Notes: a model not told the origin generated them from the sequence alone. Positions 53,392 to 63,132 are shown, numbered from the stretch's first letter. The stretch is 64,000 bases of DNA from Pseudomonas sp. Os17 (GCF_001547895.1 NZ_AP014627.1:4405501-4469500), one strand, 5' to 3'. Made by a program: numbers and translations.

Positions 53392-54774
53392 ATGTGGGTT
53401 CCTCAATACAGCGGCCACGCGCAGCCGGTTTACCTAATGATTGCCGACGCCCTGGAGCAAGACATTCGCTCCGGGCGCCTGAGCCCTGAAGATCGGCTGC
53501 CCACCCTCAAGGAGCTGGCCGAGGCCTTGAAAGTCACGCCCGGCACCGTGGGTCGTGCCTATGACGAAGCGGCCAAGCGCGGGCTGGTGGTGGGGGAAGT
53601 CGGACGCGGGACCTTTGTCCTGCCGGCCAAGACCAGGACGGCACCTGCCGCAGCACAAACCGTCGCCGATAGCCACAGCGCGCAGATCGATCTGTCGATC
53701 ATCAAGCCCAATGACGCCAACGTCGGGATGTGGCTGCGCGATTCCATTGGCGAGCTGGCACAGTCGACCGACCTGAACCGGGTTCTGGACTACGCCACCG
53801 ATGGCGGGCACGCCGTGCACAAGCAGGCCGGCGCCCGCTGGGTGCAGCGCAGCCTGCCCGAGGCGCGCTGGCAGCAGATCGTGCTCACCAGCGGCGCACA
53901 GCACGGCCTGCTGGTGGCCATCAACAGCCTGTCCAACACCAACGACCTGATTCTCTGCGAAGAGCATTGCTACCCCGGGATCATCTCCCTGGCCCACAGC
54001 CTGGACAGGCGCCTGATGGGCGTGCAGATCGATGAATACGGGCTGGTGCCCGAGGCCTTCCGCGCCGCGTGCCAGGAACACCGTCCGGCCCTGCTGGTGT
54101 GCGTGACCACTCACCAGAACCCGACCAACTCGATCATGCCGCCGGAGCGCCGCGAAGCCATCGCCCAGATCGCCCGCGAATATGATGTGTTCATCATCGA
54201 CGATGACATCTATGGTTTTCTGGAAACCCACACGATGCACAAGCCGATCTCGGCCTACGCCCCCGAGCGTTCGATCTACCTGACCAGCCTGTCGAAAAGC
54301 ATCCTGCCGGCCCTGCGCATCGGTTACCTGTACGCCCCGCCCGAAACCCTCTCGCGCCTGTCGTCCATGGTCCGCAGCAGTGTATGGATGCCCTCGCCGA
54401 TGATGGCGCAACTGGCCAGCAACCTGATCAACAGCGGCACCGGCGAGCAGTTGATCAAGGTCCAGCAGCAAGAGGCGGCGGTGCGCCAGCAAATGGCGCG
54501 GGAGATTCTTGGCAACTATCAGATCAGCAGCCAGCCCAACAGCTTTCACATCTGGCTGGTATTGCCCGAGCCCTGGAACTGCGATGAGTTTGCCAACCTG
54601 GCCCGCGCCCAGGGGGTCACCGTGGTCAGCGGCAGCCAGTTCCTGGCTCAGCGCACCACGGCCAGCCGCGGCGTGCGCATTGCCTTGATGTCGCCGAGCC
54701 GCGCCGAACTGAGCTTTGCCCTGACCAAGCTGGCCAGCCTGCTCGCCTCACCCGAGCCGCGGCTGTTCTACTGA
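53392..54774 (+). CDS. MocR-type GntR/aminotransferase-fold regulator
   Basis: 460 residues from the ATG at 53392 (an ATG at 53350 is an alternative). Winged helix of the GntR type (VYLMIADALEQDIRSGRL, then KVTPGTVGRAYDEAAKRGLV) fused to a class I aminotransferase-fold domain with the PLP lysine in TSLSKSILPALRIG. MocR regulators sense amino acids through PLP. The divergent dioxygenase operon is the natural target. Confidence 0.9.
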   Translation: MWVPQYSGHAQPVYLMIADALEQDIRSGRLSPEDRLPTLKELAEALKVTPGTVGRAYDEAAKRGLVVGEVGRGTFVLPAKTRTAPAAAQTVADSHSAQIDLSIIKPNDANVGMWLRDSIGELAQSTDLNRVLDYATDGGHAVHKQAGARWVQRSLPEARWQQIVLTSGAQHGLLVAINSLSNTNDLILCEEHCYPGIISLAHSLDRRLMGVQIDEYGLVPEAFRAACQEHRPALLVCVTTHQNPTNSIMPPERREAIAQIAREYDVFIIDDDIYGFLETHTMHKPISAYAPERSIYLTSLSKSILPALRIGYLYAPPETLSRLSSMVRSSVWMPSPMMAQLASNLINSGTGEQLIKVQQQEAAVRQQMAREILGNYQISSQPNSFHIWLVLPEPWNCDEFANLARAQGVTVVSGSQFLAQRTTASRGVRIALMSPSRAELSFALTKLASLLASPEPRLFY

Positions 54775-54808
54775 CGGGTTCAGGAGCTCAGCCTGCGGCC
54801 GCCGGGCT

Positions 54809-55582
54809 TCAGCCCTGGTCGCCGCCGCCCACCGGCAGCACCGTGCCGGTGATGTAGGAAGCTTCGTCGGAGGCGAGGAACAGGATCGCCGCGGCCTGCT
54901 CGTCCATGTTGCCGTAGCGTTTCATCAGGCTGCTGTCCAGGGTCTGGTCGACGATCTGCTGATACCAGGCCTGCTCCTCGGCGCTCGGCTCGGCGCTGTT
55001 GCGCGGGATGCGCCGCGGCGGGGCTTCGGTGCCACCCGGGGCGGTGGCGTTGACCCGCACGCCGCGGCCGGCGGTTTCGAAAGCCAGGCAGGCGGTCAGC
55101 GCGTTGATCCCGCCCTTGGCCGCGCCGTAGGGCACGCGGTTGAGGCTGCGAGTGGCGATGGACGAGACGTTGACGATGGCGCCACTGCCCTGCTCCAGCA
55201 TCTGCGGCAAGGCGGCGTGGCAGCACCACAAGGTCGGGAACAGCGAGCGACGCACTTCGGCTTCGATCTGCGCGGGTTCGTAGTGTTCAAAGGGCTTGGC
55301 CCAGATGGTGCCGCCGACGTTGTTGATGAGGATGTCCAGGCGGCCGAAGTGGGCGATGCCCGCCGCCATGATCCGACTGCATTCGCTGTACTGCTCCAGG
55401 TCGGCGGTCAGGGCCAGGACCGGGTAGCGGGAGCTCAGCTCAGCGGCCAGTTCGAAGACCAGCTCGGAGCGGTCCACCAGCACCACGCGGGCGCCCTCTT
55501 CGGCCAGGCGTTCGGCAACGCGACGGCCGATGCCTTGGGCGGCGCCGGTGACCAGGGCGACTTGCTTGTGGAAACGGTTCAT
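54809..55582 (-). CDS. benD: benzoate cis-diol dehydrogenase BenD
   Basis: 257-residue SDR converting the benzoate 1,2-dihydrodiol to catechol with decarboxylation. TGAAQGIG cofactor motif, NNVGGTIWAKPFEHYEPAQI, YGAAK active site. The start is the ATG at 55582. It closes the benABCD order but is separated from benC by a 580-bp REP array. A convergent MocR gene follows; no benK, benE or benF transporter is in the window. Confidence 0.95.
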   Translation of the reverse strand: MNRFHKQVALVTGAAQGIGRRVAERLAEEGARVVLVDRSELVFELAAELSSRYPVLALTADLEQYSECSRIMAAGIAHFGRLDILINNVGGTIWAKPFEHYEPAQIEAEVRRSLFPTLWCCHAALPQMLEQGSGAIVNVSSIATRSLNRVPYGAAKGGINALTACLAFETAGRGVRVNATAPGGTEAPPRRIPRNSAEPSAEEQAWYQQIVDQTLDSSLMKRYGNMDEQAAAILFLASDEASYITGTVLPVGGGDQG

Positions 55583-55625
55583 GGAAACCTCGTGAATGCA
55601 AAAAGATAGGGAGAACACCACCCGA

Positions 55626-56147
55626 CGTAGGCGCCGGCTTGCCGGCGAAAAGGCCCTTGAGCCTAGCAGCGCCCTGCTGGACGCCTTCGCTGGCAAGCCA
55701 GCTCCTACAAGACCAGGCTTGCCGCGTGGGACTTCGTAGGAGCCGGCTTGCCGGCGAAAGGGCCCTTGAGCCTAGCAGCGCCCTGCTGGACGCCTTCGCT
55801 GGCAAGCCAGCTCCTACAAGGCCGGGCTTGCCGCGTAGGACTTCGTAGGAGCCGGCTTGCCGACGAAAGGGCCCTTGAGCCTAGCAGCGCCCTGAAGGAC
55901 GTCTTCGCTGGCAAGCCAGCTCCTACAAGACCAGGCTTGCCGTGTGGAACTTCGTAGGAGCCGGCTTGCCGGCGAAAGGGCCCTTGAGCCTTGCAGCGCT
56001 CTGCTGGACGCCTTCGCTGGCAAGCCAGCTCCTACAAGGCCAGGCTTGCCGTGTGGGACTTCGTAGGAGCCGGCTTGCCGGCGAAAGGGCCTTTGAGCCT
56101 TGCAGCGCCCTGCTGGACGCCTTCGCTGGCAAACCAGCTCCTACACA
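55626..56147. repeat. five-unit 109-bp tandem REP array between benC and benD
   Basis: Units start at 55626, 55735, 55844, 55953 and 56062, an exact 109-bp period. Each has an inverted REP pair (GTAGGAGCCGGCTTGCCGGC and CTTCGCTGGCAAGCCAGCTC) around a shared spacer (CCCTTGAGCCTAGCAGCGCC). The last unit is cut short. The array fills the intercistronic region of one operon. Confidence 0.95.
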
Positions 56148-56162
56148 AGAGTGCAATGCCCT

Positions 56163-57176
56163 TCAGGCGGCGCTGGCGGCGAACTTCTCGTAGTAGAAAT
56201 TTGCCGGGGCAATGCCCTGCTCGCGGATGAACTGGCTCACCGCCTCGACCATCGGCGGCGGCCCGCACAGGTACACGTCCACATCGCCCTGGTTGAGATG
56301 CACCGGCTCGATGTGCTGGGTCACGTAGCCCTTGCGCGGGTAATGGCTCTCGGGGTTGGCCACGCAGGCGCTGAAGCTGAACTGCGGGATGCGCGCGGCA
56401 AAGTCTTCCAGGCGCTCCAGCTCCACCAGGTCGAAATCGTTGGTCACGCCGTAGATCAAATGCAGCGGATGCTCACTGCCCTGCTCGGCGATTTTCTCCA
56501 GCATGGCGGTGAACGGCGCCAGCCCGGTGCCGCCGGCCAGCAACAGCAAGGGCCGGCGAATATCCCGCAGGTAGAAGCTGCCCAGGGGCCCGGCCAGGGT
56601 CATGCTGTCGCCGGCTTTGGCGAGACCGGTGAGGAAGCTGCTCATCAGGCCGCCGGGCACATTGCGGATCAGGAAGCTGACCTCGCCGTCGCGCTGCAAG
56701 GAGCTGAAGGAATAGGCCCGGGTCTGTTCGCTGCCGGGCACTCCGAGGTTGACGTATTGCCCCGGCAGGAACGCCAGCTGGCTCAGGGCCTCGCCCTTGA
56801 TCGACAGGGCAATGGTGCTGGCGGACAGCTGGCGCACGGCACTGATGCTGGCCTGGAAACTGCCCTGCCCGGCGCGGCAGACCTGGGACGAAGCCGGCAC
56901 CCGCACCACGCAATCGCTCAAGGCGCGCATCTGGCAGGTGAGGACAAAACCCTGCTCGGCCTCATCGGCGCTCAGGGCGTCTTCGATGTAGTCCTCGCCC
57001 AACTCGTAGCGCCCGGCCTCGGCCAGGCACTTGCAGGTGCCGCACGCACCGTCGCGGCAGTCCAGGGGAATGTTGATGCCTTGGCGGTAGGCGGCGTCGG
57101 CCACGGTTTCGCCCGGATTGGCGTTGACGAAGCGGGTCACGCCGTCTTCGAAATTGAGTGCGATTTGATGGCTCAT
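56163..57176 (-). CDS. benC: benzoate 1,2-dioxygenase reductase BenC
   Basis: 337-residue reductase: N-terminal plant-type 2Fe-2S ferredoxin (CRDGACGTCKC, fourth Cys in LTCQ), FAD domain (RAYSFSS) and NAD domain (GGTGLAPFTAML). Delivers electrons to BenAB. Gene order benABC is normal; 10 bp separate it from benB. Confidence 0.96.
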   Translation of the reverse strand: MSHQIALNFEDGVTRFVNANPGETVADAAYRQGINIPLDCRDGACGTCKCLAEAGRYELGEDYIEDALSADEAEQGFVLTCQMRALSDCVVRVPASSQVCRAGQGSFQASISAVRQLSASTIALSIKGEALSQLAFLPGQYVNLGVPGSEQTRAYSFSSLQRDGEVSFLIRNVPGGLMSSFLTGLAKAGDSMTLAGPLGSFYLRDIRRPLLLLAGGTGLAPFTAMLEKIAEQGSEHPLHLIYGVTNDFDLVELERLEDFAARIPQFSFSACVANPESHYPRKGYVTQHIEPVHLNQGDVDVYLCGPPPMVEAVSQFIREQGIAPANFYYEKFAASAA

Positions 57177-57186
57177 GGCAGTCGCC

Positions 57187-57675
57187 TCAGAGGTGGTAGA
57201 TATCGACGACCTGGCGAACGTAGTCGTTCTTCAGGATGACTTTCTTGGCCAGGATCAACGGGTTTTCGCCACGCAGGTCGAGGGTGTAGAAGCTGCAGCC
57301 GAAGTAACTGTCCACGGTCTTGTAGCGAAAGCTCAGGGTGTGCCAGTTGAAGCGCAGCTTGCACAGGCCGTCGCCCTGCTCCAGCAGCTCGATATTGCTC
57401 AGGTTATGGGAGGTGCGGGTGTCGGGAATGCTGGCGCTGGAGCGCTCGGTCTTGATGCGGAACACCCGGTCTTCCAGGCCGCTGCGGTTGCCATACCAGA
57501 TCAGCGAGATTTCCCGCTGCGGGTCTTCGGTCAGCTGGTCGCTGTCGTCCCAGGACGGCATCCAGAAGGTCGCGTCCGGGGCGTAGAGTTCCAGCCAGTT
57601 GTCCCAGTCCTTGTCGTCCAGGTAGCGGGCTTCGCGGTACAGGAAATCGCGCACGGTGTCGTAGGAAACAGTCAT
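57187..57675 (-). CDS. benB: benzoate 1,2-dioxygenase small subunit BenB
   Basis: 162-residue beta subunit of the ring-hydroxylating oxygenase: [20 protein letters not shown] opening, [16 protein letters not shown] and [19 protein letters not shown]. Overlaps the benA stop by 4 bp (ATGA). Confidence 0.96.
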   Translation of the reverse strand: MTVSYDTVRDFLYREARYLDDKDWDNWLELYAPDATFWMPSWDDSDQLTEDPQREISLIWYGNRSGLEDRVFRIKTERSSASIPDTRTSHNLSNIELLEQGDGLCKLRFNWHTLSFRYKTVDSYFGCSFYTLDLRGENPLILAKKVILKNDYVRQVVDIYHL

Positions 57676-59036
57676 TGCACGGCCTCCACCGCGATCTGCC
57701 GTGAGGCTTCACGCTCCAGGGCCGCCAGCAGGGTTTGCTGCCAGTACTTGTGCTGCATCACGAACAGGCCTTCGTCCTCGGTGCGCACGCCGCTGAGGAT
57801 CGGCTGCAGGTCAATTTCTTTCGCTGCGTCGTCCGCTCCCTGGACCCAGTGCTCGGCACCGCGGGACATGTCGTTCCAGGCCGTGCTGCTGCCCTGGTAG
57901 CCGAGCTGGCAGGAACGGAACTCCTCCAGGTCGTCCGGGGTGGCCATGCCGCTGACGTTGAAGAAATCTTCGTACTGGCGGATGCGCCGGGCCCGGGCTT
58001 CGTCGCTCTCGCCCTTGGGCGCGATGCAGTAGATGGTGATTTCGGTGCGGTCCACCGAGATCGGCCGGGCGATGCGGATCTGCGAGCTGAACTGGTCCAT
58101 CAGGTAGACGTTGGGGTACAGGCACAGGTTGCGCGAGTTCTCGATCATCCAGTCGGCCCGGGCCTGGCCGAAGTCCCGGGCCAGCTCGTCGCGGCGTTCG
58201 TACAACGGGCGGTCCTCGGGGTTGGACCAGCGGGTCCAGAGCAGCATGTGGCCCTTGTCGAAGGAGTAGAAACCGCCGCCCTGCTTGGCCCAGGTGCCGG
58301 CGCTCATGGTGCGGATGTCTTCCCCGGCTTCGCGCTGCTTGCGCTGGTTCTGGGTGGCGGCGTAGTTCCAGTGCACCGAGCTGACGTGGTAGCCGTCGGC
58401 GCCGTTCTCGGCGGTGAGCTTCCAGTTGCCTTCGTAGATGTAGCTGGAGGAGCCGCGCAGCACTTCCAGGCCGTCGGCGGACTGGTCGACGATCATGTCG
58501 ATGATCTTCGCCGACTCCCCCAGGTGCTCCACCAGGGGCAGCACGTCGGGGTTGAGGCTGCCGAACAGGAAGCCGCGATAGGACTCGAAGCGCGCGACGC
58601 GGGTCAGGTCGTGGGAGCCGTCGCAGTTGAAGCTGGCCGGGTAGCCGGCGGCGGCCGGGTCCTTGACCTTGAGCAGCTTGCCGGTGTTGTTGAAGGTCCA
58701 GCCGTGGAACGGGCAGGTGAAGGACGCCTTGTTGCCGGTCTTGTGCCGGCAGAGCATGGCGCCGCGATGGCTGCAGGCGTTGATGAAGGCATTGAGTTCG
58801 CCGTTCTTGTTGCGCGCAATGAACACCGGCTGCCGGCCCATGGTGGTGCTGTAGTAGTCGTTGGGGTTGGGGATCTGGCTGTCGTGGGCCAGGTACAGCC
58901 AGTTGCCTTCGAAGATGTGCTGCATCTCCAGGTCGAACAACCGGGGGTCGGTGAACATCTCCCGCTTGCAGCGGTAGACGCCCTGGTCGGGGTCTTCTTC
59001 AAGCAGGGAATGCAGGTATTCGGGTCGCAGGGACAT
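57672..59036 (-). CDS. benA: benzoate 1,2-dioxygenase large subunit BenA
   Basis: 454 residues from the ATG at 59036 (GGAGG 6 bp upstream). Rieske ligands C88, H90, C108 and H111 ([16 protein letters not shown]); non-heme iron ligands in [14 protein letters not shown]. Catalyses benzoate to the cis-1,2-dihydrodiol. First gene of benABCD, with the BenR operator 64-99 bp upstream. Confidence 0.96.
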   Translation of the reverse strand: MSLRPEYLHSLLEEDPDQGVYRCKREMFTDPRLFDLEMQHIFEGNWLYLAHDSQIPNPNDYYSTTMGRQPVFIARNKNGELNAFINACSHRGAMLCRHKTGNKASFTCPFHGWTFNNTGKLLKVKDPAAAGYPASFNCDGSHDLTRVARFESYRGFLFGSLNPDVLPLVEHLGESAKIIDMIVDQSADGLEVLRGSSSYIYEGNWKLTAENGADGYHVSSVHWNYAATQNQRKQREAGEDIRTMSAGTWAKQGGGFYSFDKGHMLLWTRWSNPEDRPLYERRDELARDFGQARADWMIENSRNLCLYPNVYLMDQFSSQIRIARPISVDRTEITIYCIAPKGESDEARARRIRQYEDFFNVSGMATPDDLEEFRSCQLGYQGSSTAWNDMSRGAEHWVQGADDAAKEIDLQPILSGVRTEDEGLFVMQHKYWQQTLLAALEREASRQIAVEAVQ

Positions 59037-59099
59037 GGCCGCCGCCTCCATTGTTTTTATTCAGGCAGGGCCATGCTAGGACGGGGGTTGGCGGGGCAA

Positions 59100-59135
59100 T
59101 AGCCGATGCGTGCAGACCTGTATCCGTTTTCTGCA
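59100..59135 (-). promoter_or_regulatory. BenR/XylS operator of benA
   Basis: Two direct half-sites of the XylS/BenR type on the minus strand: TGCAGAAAACGGATA (59121-59135) and TGCACGCATCGGCTA (59100-59114), each fitting TGCA-N6-GGNTA and 21 bp apart. A candidate -10 is TAGCAT at 59073-59078. Confidence 0.85.
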
Positions 59136-59143
59136 GATTGCCT

Positions 59144-59510
59144 TGTAGCCGCTGCCGTAGGCTGCGAACGGCCCGAAGGGACGCAAGGATCTCAAGGCCG
59201 CTAAAGGTTCGGCTGGCGATCGCCAGGCAAGGTCCTGCGGACCTTTTCGCAGCCTCGCACGCTCGGCAGCGGCTACAGGGGTGTAGCCGCTGTCGCAGGC
59301 TGCGAACGGCCCGAAGGGACGCAAGGATTCCAAGGCCGCTAAAGGTTCGACTGGCGATCGCCAGGCAAGGTCCTGCGGACCTTTTCGCAGCCTCGCACGC
59401 TCGGCAGCGGCTACAGGGGTGTAGCCGCTGCCGCAGGCTGCGAACGGCCCGAAGGGACGCAAGGATCTCAAGGCCGCTAAAGGCTCGACTGGCGATCGCC
59501 AGGCACAGGT
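59144..59510. repeat. three-unit 138-bp repeat array between benR and benA
   Basis: Units begin at 59144, 59282 and 59420, an exact 138-bp period; the third is cut short. Each has GTAGCCGCTGCCGCAGGC-type left end, an internal GGTCCTGCGGACC hairpin and CGGCAGCGGCTACAGG right end. The same element is single-copy at 21938. Confidence 0.95.
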
Positions 59511-59522
59511 CGGAAGGGCCAG

Positions 59523-60479
59523 TCAGTGGCGACGCTTGAGGGTGTCGGACGGCCGTTCACCGTATTGCTGGCGGTAGCTCTGGGCGAAGCGGCCCAGGTG
59601 GGAAAAGCCGAAGTCCAGGGCCAGTTCGGTGACGTTGCGCACCGGGCTGTGCGGGTCGCTGAGGCAGGCGTGCACCCGTTGCAGTTTCTGCTGGCGGATG
59701 TAGTGCTTCGGCGTGGTGCGGACGTTGCGTTCAAACAGCGCGTACAGCGAACGCAGGCTCATGCACGCCTGTTGCGCCAGCTCTTCGCAACCGATGTCGC
59801 GCTTGAGGTTGCGCTCGATGTAGTCGGCAATGCGTTCGAAGGTCGCCGCCGAGGCACTCAGGGTGCCGCGCTGGACATTGGTCTGCATCAGGCCCAGCAG
59901 TTTGCTCACCAGGATGTGCGCGTAGTGCTCCTGCACCTTGGGCATGGCCTCCAGGGCTTCGGACTCCTGGCACAACAGGCTCAGCAGGGGCACGAAGCCT
60001 TCCAGTTCCTGCAGTTGGTAACGCTGGCGCAGAAAGCGCACGCCCTGCCCCGGGTACTGCCAGCGCTGTTCCTGGCAGGCGGCTTCCAGCAGGGGCGTGG
60101 GAATCTTGATGATGAATTTTTCGCAGTCGTCGGAATAGGTCAGGTCCACAGGGTCGTCGGGGTTGATCAGCAGCAGTTCCCCCGGGGCGAAGCAGTGTTC
60201 CTGGTCGCGGCTGCGCCACAGGCAGTGGCCACGCAGCAGCACCTGCAGGTGGTAGATGCTTTCCAGCGCCGGCGAGGTGACGCGCACGCTGCCGCCATAG
60301 CTGAGGCTGCACAGGTCCAGGCTGGCCAGGGCCCGATGATTGAGGCTGGCCTGGGGATGGCCCGCCCGGGGCAGGCGGATGCAGTGGCTGCCCACGTGCT
60401 GATTGACGTAACCGGACACGGCATGGGGATCGGCTTGAACAAACACGCGGCTGCGTTCACTCAACAGATGCATTTGCAT
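59523..60479 (-). CDS. benR: benzoate-responsive AraC/XylS activator BenR
   Basis: 318-residue XylS/AraC-family activator. The long N-terminal effector domain contains SCDSLYGGS-like and PGELLLINPDDPVDLTY text and the C-terminal helix-turn-helices CMSLRSLYALFERNVRTTPK and FGFSHLGRFAQSYRQQYGE. It matches BenR by content and position, and the benA operator fits its known binding pattern. Confidence 0.93.
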   Translation of the reverse strand: MQMHLLSERSRVFVQADPHAVSGYVNQHVGSHCIRLPRAGHPQASLNHRALASLDLCSLSYGGSVRVTSPALESIYHLQVLLRGHCLWRSRDQEHCFAPGELLLINPDDPVDLTYSDDCEKFIIKIPTPLLEAACQEQRWQYPGQGVRFLRQRYQLQELEGFVPLLSLLCQESEALEAMPKVQEHYAHILVSKLLGLMQTNVQRGTLSASAATFERIADYIERNLKRDIGCEELAQQACMSLRSLYALFERNVRTTPKHYIRQQKLQRVHACLSDPHSPVRNVTELALDFGFSHLGRFAQSYRQQYGERPSDTLKRRH

Positions 60480-60562
60480 GATCGGGTCACTCTGATGGTG
60501 CTTATCAGGTCTGCGTTTCAGGCACGCAACGCAGTCTCGTCAGGCCAGGCATAACGGCAAAA

Positions 60563-60593
60563 GCCACGGGCACCTGGGTCGGTGCGCCGTGGC
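60563..60593 (-). terminator. terminator after catA
   Basis: GCCACGG-GCACC with GGTGC-G-CCGTGGC, a 12-bp stem with one bulge; on the minus strand it follows the catA stop and is followed by TTTTGCC. Ends the catBCA message before benR. Confidence 0.7.
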
Positions 60594-60615
60594 CGGGTCA
60601 AGCAGGGTCGGCGCT

Positions 60616-61545
60616 TCAGTCCTCCAGGGCACGCACCCGTTCGTGGCGCTGCTGTTCTTGCGGCTGGGCCGAGGACTGCAGGGTGAAGTCGAAGTGAATT
60701 TCCGCGAAGCGGCCGCTCACGCCCAACTCCTTGGCCCGGGCCTGGTCCTCGCTGAAGGTGATCTTGGCGATCAGCTCGTCGCGGGTGGCGTAGGCGAAGT
60801 CGTCGTGCAGGTAGGGGTCGCCGTCCAGGTTGATCTGGGTGGTCAGGTGGCGATGGTCATCGGCGGAGATGAAGAAGTGGATGTGCGCCGGGCGCTGGCC
60901 GTGACGCCCCAGTTGATCCAGCAATTGCTGGGTCGGGCCTTCCGGCGGGCAGCCGTAGCCGGACGGCACGATGCTGCGAAAACGGTAGCGGCCCTCGGCG
61001 TCGGTGACGATGCGCCGGCGCAGGTTGAACTCCGATTGGCTGCCGTCGAAGTAGGAATAGGTGCCGCCGGTGTTGGCGTGCCAGACATCGACGACAGCCC
61101 CGGCCAGGGGCTGGCCGGCGGTGTTGGTCACCTGCCCTTGCATGAACAGCACCACGCCCGGGTCGAGGCCGTCGTCCAGGCGCGCCTCGCCCTGGCTCAG
61201 GGGCGCGCCGGCCACGTACAGCGGGCCTTCGATGGTGCGAGGGGTGCCGCCGGTCTTGCCGGCCTGTTCGTCGGCAGCGTCCATCAGCAGGTCCAGGTAG
61301 TGCTCCAGGCCCAGGCCCGCGGCCAGCAGGCCGGCTTCCTGGCGGGCACCGAGCACATTGAGGTAGTTGACGGCTTTCCAGAATTCTTCCGGGGTGACGT
61401 TCAGGTCTTCGATGATGTTCACGGTGTCCCGCAGGATGCGGTAGACGATGGCCTTGGCCCGGGGGTTGCCGCCTTCGGTGAACTGGCCGCTGGCTTCTTC
61501 AAGAAAACGTTGGGCGCTGGCAGTCTGGGAAATTCTGACGTTCAT
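60616..61545 (-). CDS. catA: catechol 1,2-dioxygenase CatA
   Basis: 309-residue intradiol dioxygenase that converts catechol to cis,cis-muconate. The iron-ligand region is readable: VVDVWHANTGGTYSYF with Tyr ligands, YRFRSIVPSGYG, and RPAHIHFFIS with the two histidines. Third gene of catBCA. Confidence 0.96.
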   Translation of the reverse strand: MNVRISQTASAQRFLEEASGQFTEGGNPRAKAIVYRILRDTVNIIEDLNVTPEEFWKAVNYLNVLGARQEAGLLAAGLGLEHYLDLLMDAADEQAGKTGGTPRTIEGPLYVAGAPLSQGEARLDDGLDPGVVLFMQGQVTNTAGQPLAGAVVDVWHANTGGTYSYFDGSQSEFNLRRRIVTDAEGRYRFRSIVPSGYGCPPEGPTQQLLDQLGRHGQRPAHIHFFISADDHRHLTTQINLDGDPYLHDDFAYATRDELIAKITFSEDQARAKELGVSGRFAEIHFDFTLQSSAQPQEQQRHERVRALED

Positions 61546-61596
61546 GATTAATCCTCATCTTGTATTTATTAGAGTGGTGAACGGGCTGATGCGAAC

Positions 61597-61887
61597 TCAG
61601 CGGTCATCCTCATGAATGGACGAAGGATGCCTGCACAGGGCGTTAACTTCGATGGCCATGTACGGGTACAACGGCAATTGCATCAGGGTGTCGTGCAGTT
61701 CCTGCACACTGTCGACGTCGAACACGCTGTAGTTGGCGTACAGCCCGGCAATGCGCCACAGGTGGCGCCACTTGCCTTCGGCCTGCAGGCGCTGGGCCAG
61801 GGCCTTTTCCTCGGCCTTCAGTTGCGCGGCGCGCTCGGGGTTCATGTCGACCGGCAGGTTCACGGTCATTTTCACGTGGAATAGCAT
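61597..61887 (-). CDS. catC: muconolactone isomerase CatC
   Basis: 96-residue isomerase (MLFHVKMTVNLPVDMNPERA start, YANYSVFDVDSVQELHDTL core), converting muconolactone to beta-ketoadipate enol-lactone. Second gene of catBCA, 10 bp after catB. Confidence 0.96.
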   Translation of the reverse strand: MLFHVKMTVNLPVDMNPERAAQLKAEEKALAQRLQAEGKWRHLWRIAGLYANYSVFDVDSVQELHDTLMQLPLYPYMAIEVNALCRHPSSIHEDDR

Positions 61888-61897
61888 GCAGCCCTCC

Positions 61898-63052
61898 TCA
61901 GGTGTGATGCAGCACGGGGGTGGTTTTGTCGCGACGGAAGAACGCCAGGCGCTCTTCGTCCAGGCTCAGGCCGAGGCCCGGCGCCCGTGAGACATGCAGG
62001 TGGAAATCCCGGTACACCGGCGCCTCGGCGAGGATGTCCTCGGTCAGCAGCAGCGGGCCGAACAGCTCGGTGTCCCAGCTCAGTTTGTTCAGGGTCAGGA
62101 AGGCGTGGGCCGAGGCCAGGGTGCCGATGCCGCCTTCGAGCATGGTGCCGCCGTACAGGCCGATGCCCGCTGCCTCGGCAATCGCCGCGGTGCGCAGGGT
62201 GGCGCGGGGTCCGCCGTTCTTGGCGATCTTCAGGGCGAACACCGAGGCCGCCCCTTCGCGGGCCAGGTTGAAGGCGTCTTCCACGCATTCGATGGATTCG
62301 TCGGCCATGATCGGCGCCGGGCTGCTGGCATTCAGGCGCACCATGCCGGCGCGGTTGTTACGCGAAATCGGTTGCTCGATCAGGTCGATGCCGTTGCTGC
62401 CGAGGATGCGGCAGGCACGCAGGGCCACGGCTTCGTCCCAGGCCTGGTTGACGTCGACCCGCACGCTGGCGCGGTCGCCCAGGGCCTTCTTGATGGCGAT
62501 CACATGGGCCAGGTCGCGGTCCACTTCACCGGCACCGATCTTCAGCTTGAAGATGCGGTGGCGGCGCAGGTCGAGCATCTTCTCGGCTTCGGCGATGTCC
62601 TTGGCGGTGTCGCCGCTGGCCAGGGTCCAGGCCACGGGCAGCGCATCGCGCACCCGGCCGCCCAACAGTTCGCTGACCGGCAGCCCGAGGCGCTTGCCCT
62701 GGGCATCGAGCAAGGCGCTTTCGATCCCGGACTTGGCGAAGGTGTTGCCGCGGATGCTCTGCTCCAGGCGCAGCATGGCAGCGTTGATGTTGCTGGCGTC
62801 CTGGCCGAGCAGCAACGGGGTGAAGAAGCGGTCGATGTTGGTCTTGATGCTGTCCGGGCTTTCGTTGCCATAGGCCAGGCCGCCGATGGTGGTGGATTCC
62901 CCCAGACCTTCGATGCCGTCGGCGCAACGCAGGCGGATCAGCACCAGGGTCTGGTTCTGCATGGTGTGCATGGCCAGCTTGTGGGGGCGAATGGTCGGCA
63001 GATCGACGATGATCGTTTCGATCGATTCAATGGCAGAAGCGTGCATGTCCAT
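61898..63052 (-). CDS. catB: muconate cycloisomerase CatB
   Basis: 384 residues from the ATG at 63052 (another ATG two codons later). Enolase-superfamily signature: VAWTLASGDTAKDIAEAE, the catalytic FKLKIG lysine pair, metal ligands in RVDVNQAWDE, LIEQP and ADES, and GGTMLEGGIGTLAS. Converts cis,cis-muconate to muconolactone. First gene of catBCA, divergent from catR. Confidence 0.95.
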   Translation of the reverse strand: MDMHASAIESIETIIVDLPTIRPHKLAMHTMQNQTLVLIRLRCADGIEGLGESTTIGGLAYGNESPDSIKTNIDRFFTPLLLGQDASNINAAMLRLEQSIRGNTFAKSGIESALLDAQGKRLGLPVSELLGGRVRDALPVAWTLASGDTAKDIAEAEKMLDLRRHRIFKLKIGAGEVDRDLAHVIAIKKALGDRASVRVDVNQAWDEAVALRACRILGSNGIDLIEQPISRNNRAGMVRLNASSPAPIMADESIECVEDAFNLAREGAASVFALKIAKNGGPRATLRTAAIAEAAGIGLYGGTMLEGGIGTLASAHAFLTLNKLSWDTELFGPLLLTEDILAEAPVYRDFHLHVSRAPGLGLSLDEERLAFFRRDKTTPVLHHT

Positions 63053-63132
63053 ACCCGTGAGGTTCTTGAAGTTCTGCGCTCGATTCTGTCCCGGCTTTTT
63101 CCGGGGTTCCAATATAGAATTGGTCTGGCTTG

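Noticed and set aside
55626..56147. Regular array that might be a CRISPR
   Set aside because: The units are nearly identical over the whole 109 bp, so there are no unique spacers, and they are made of inverted REP elements; no cas gene is near.
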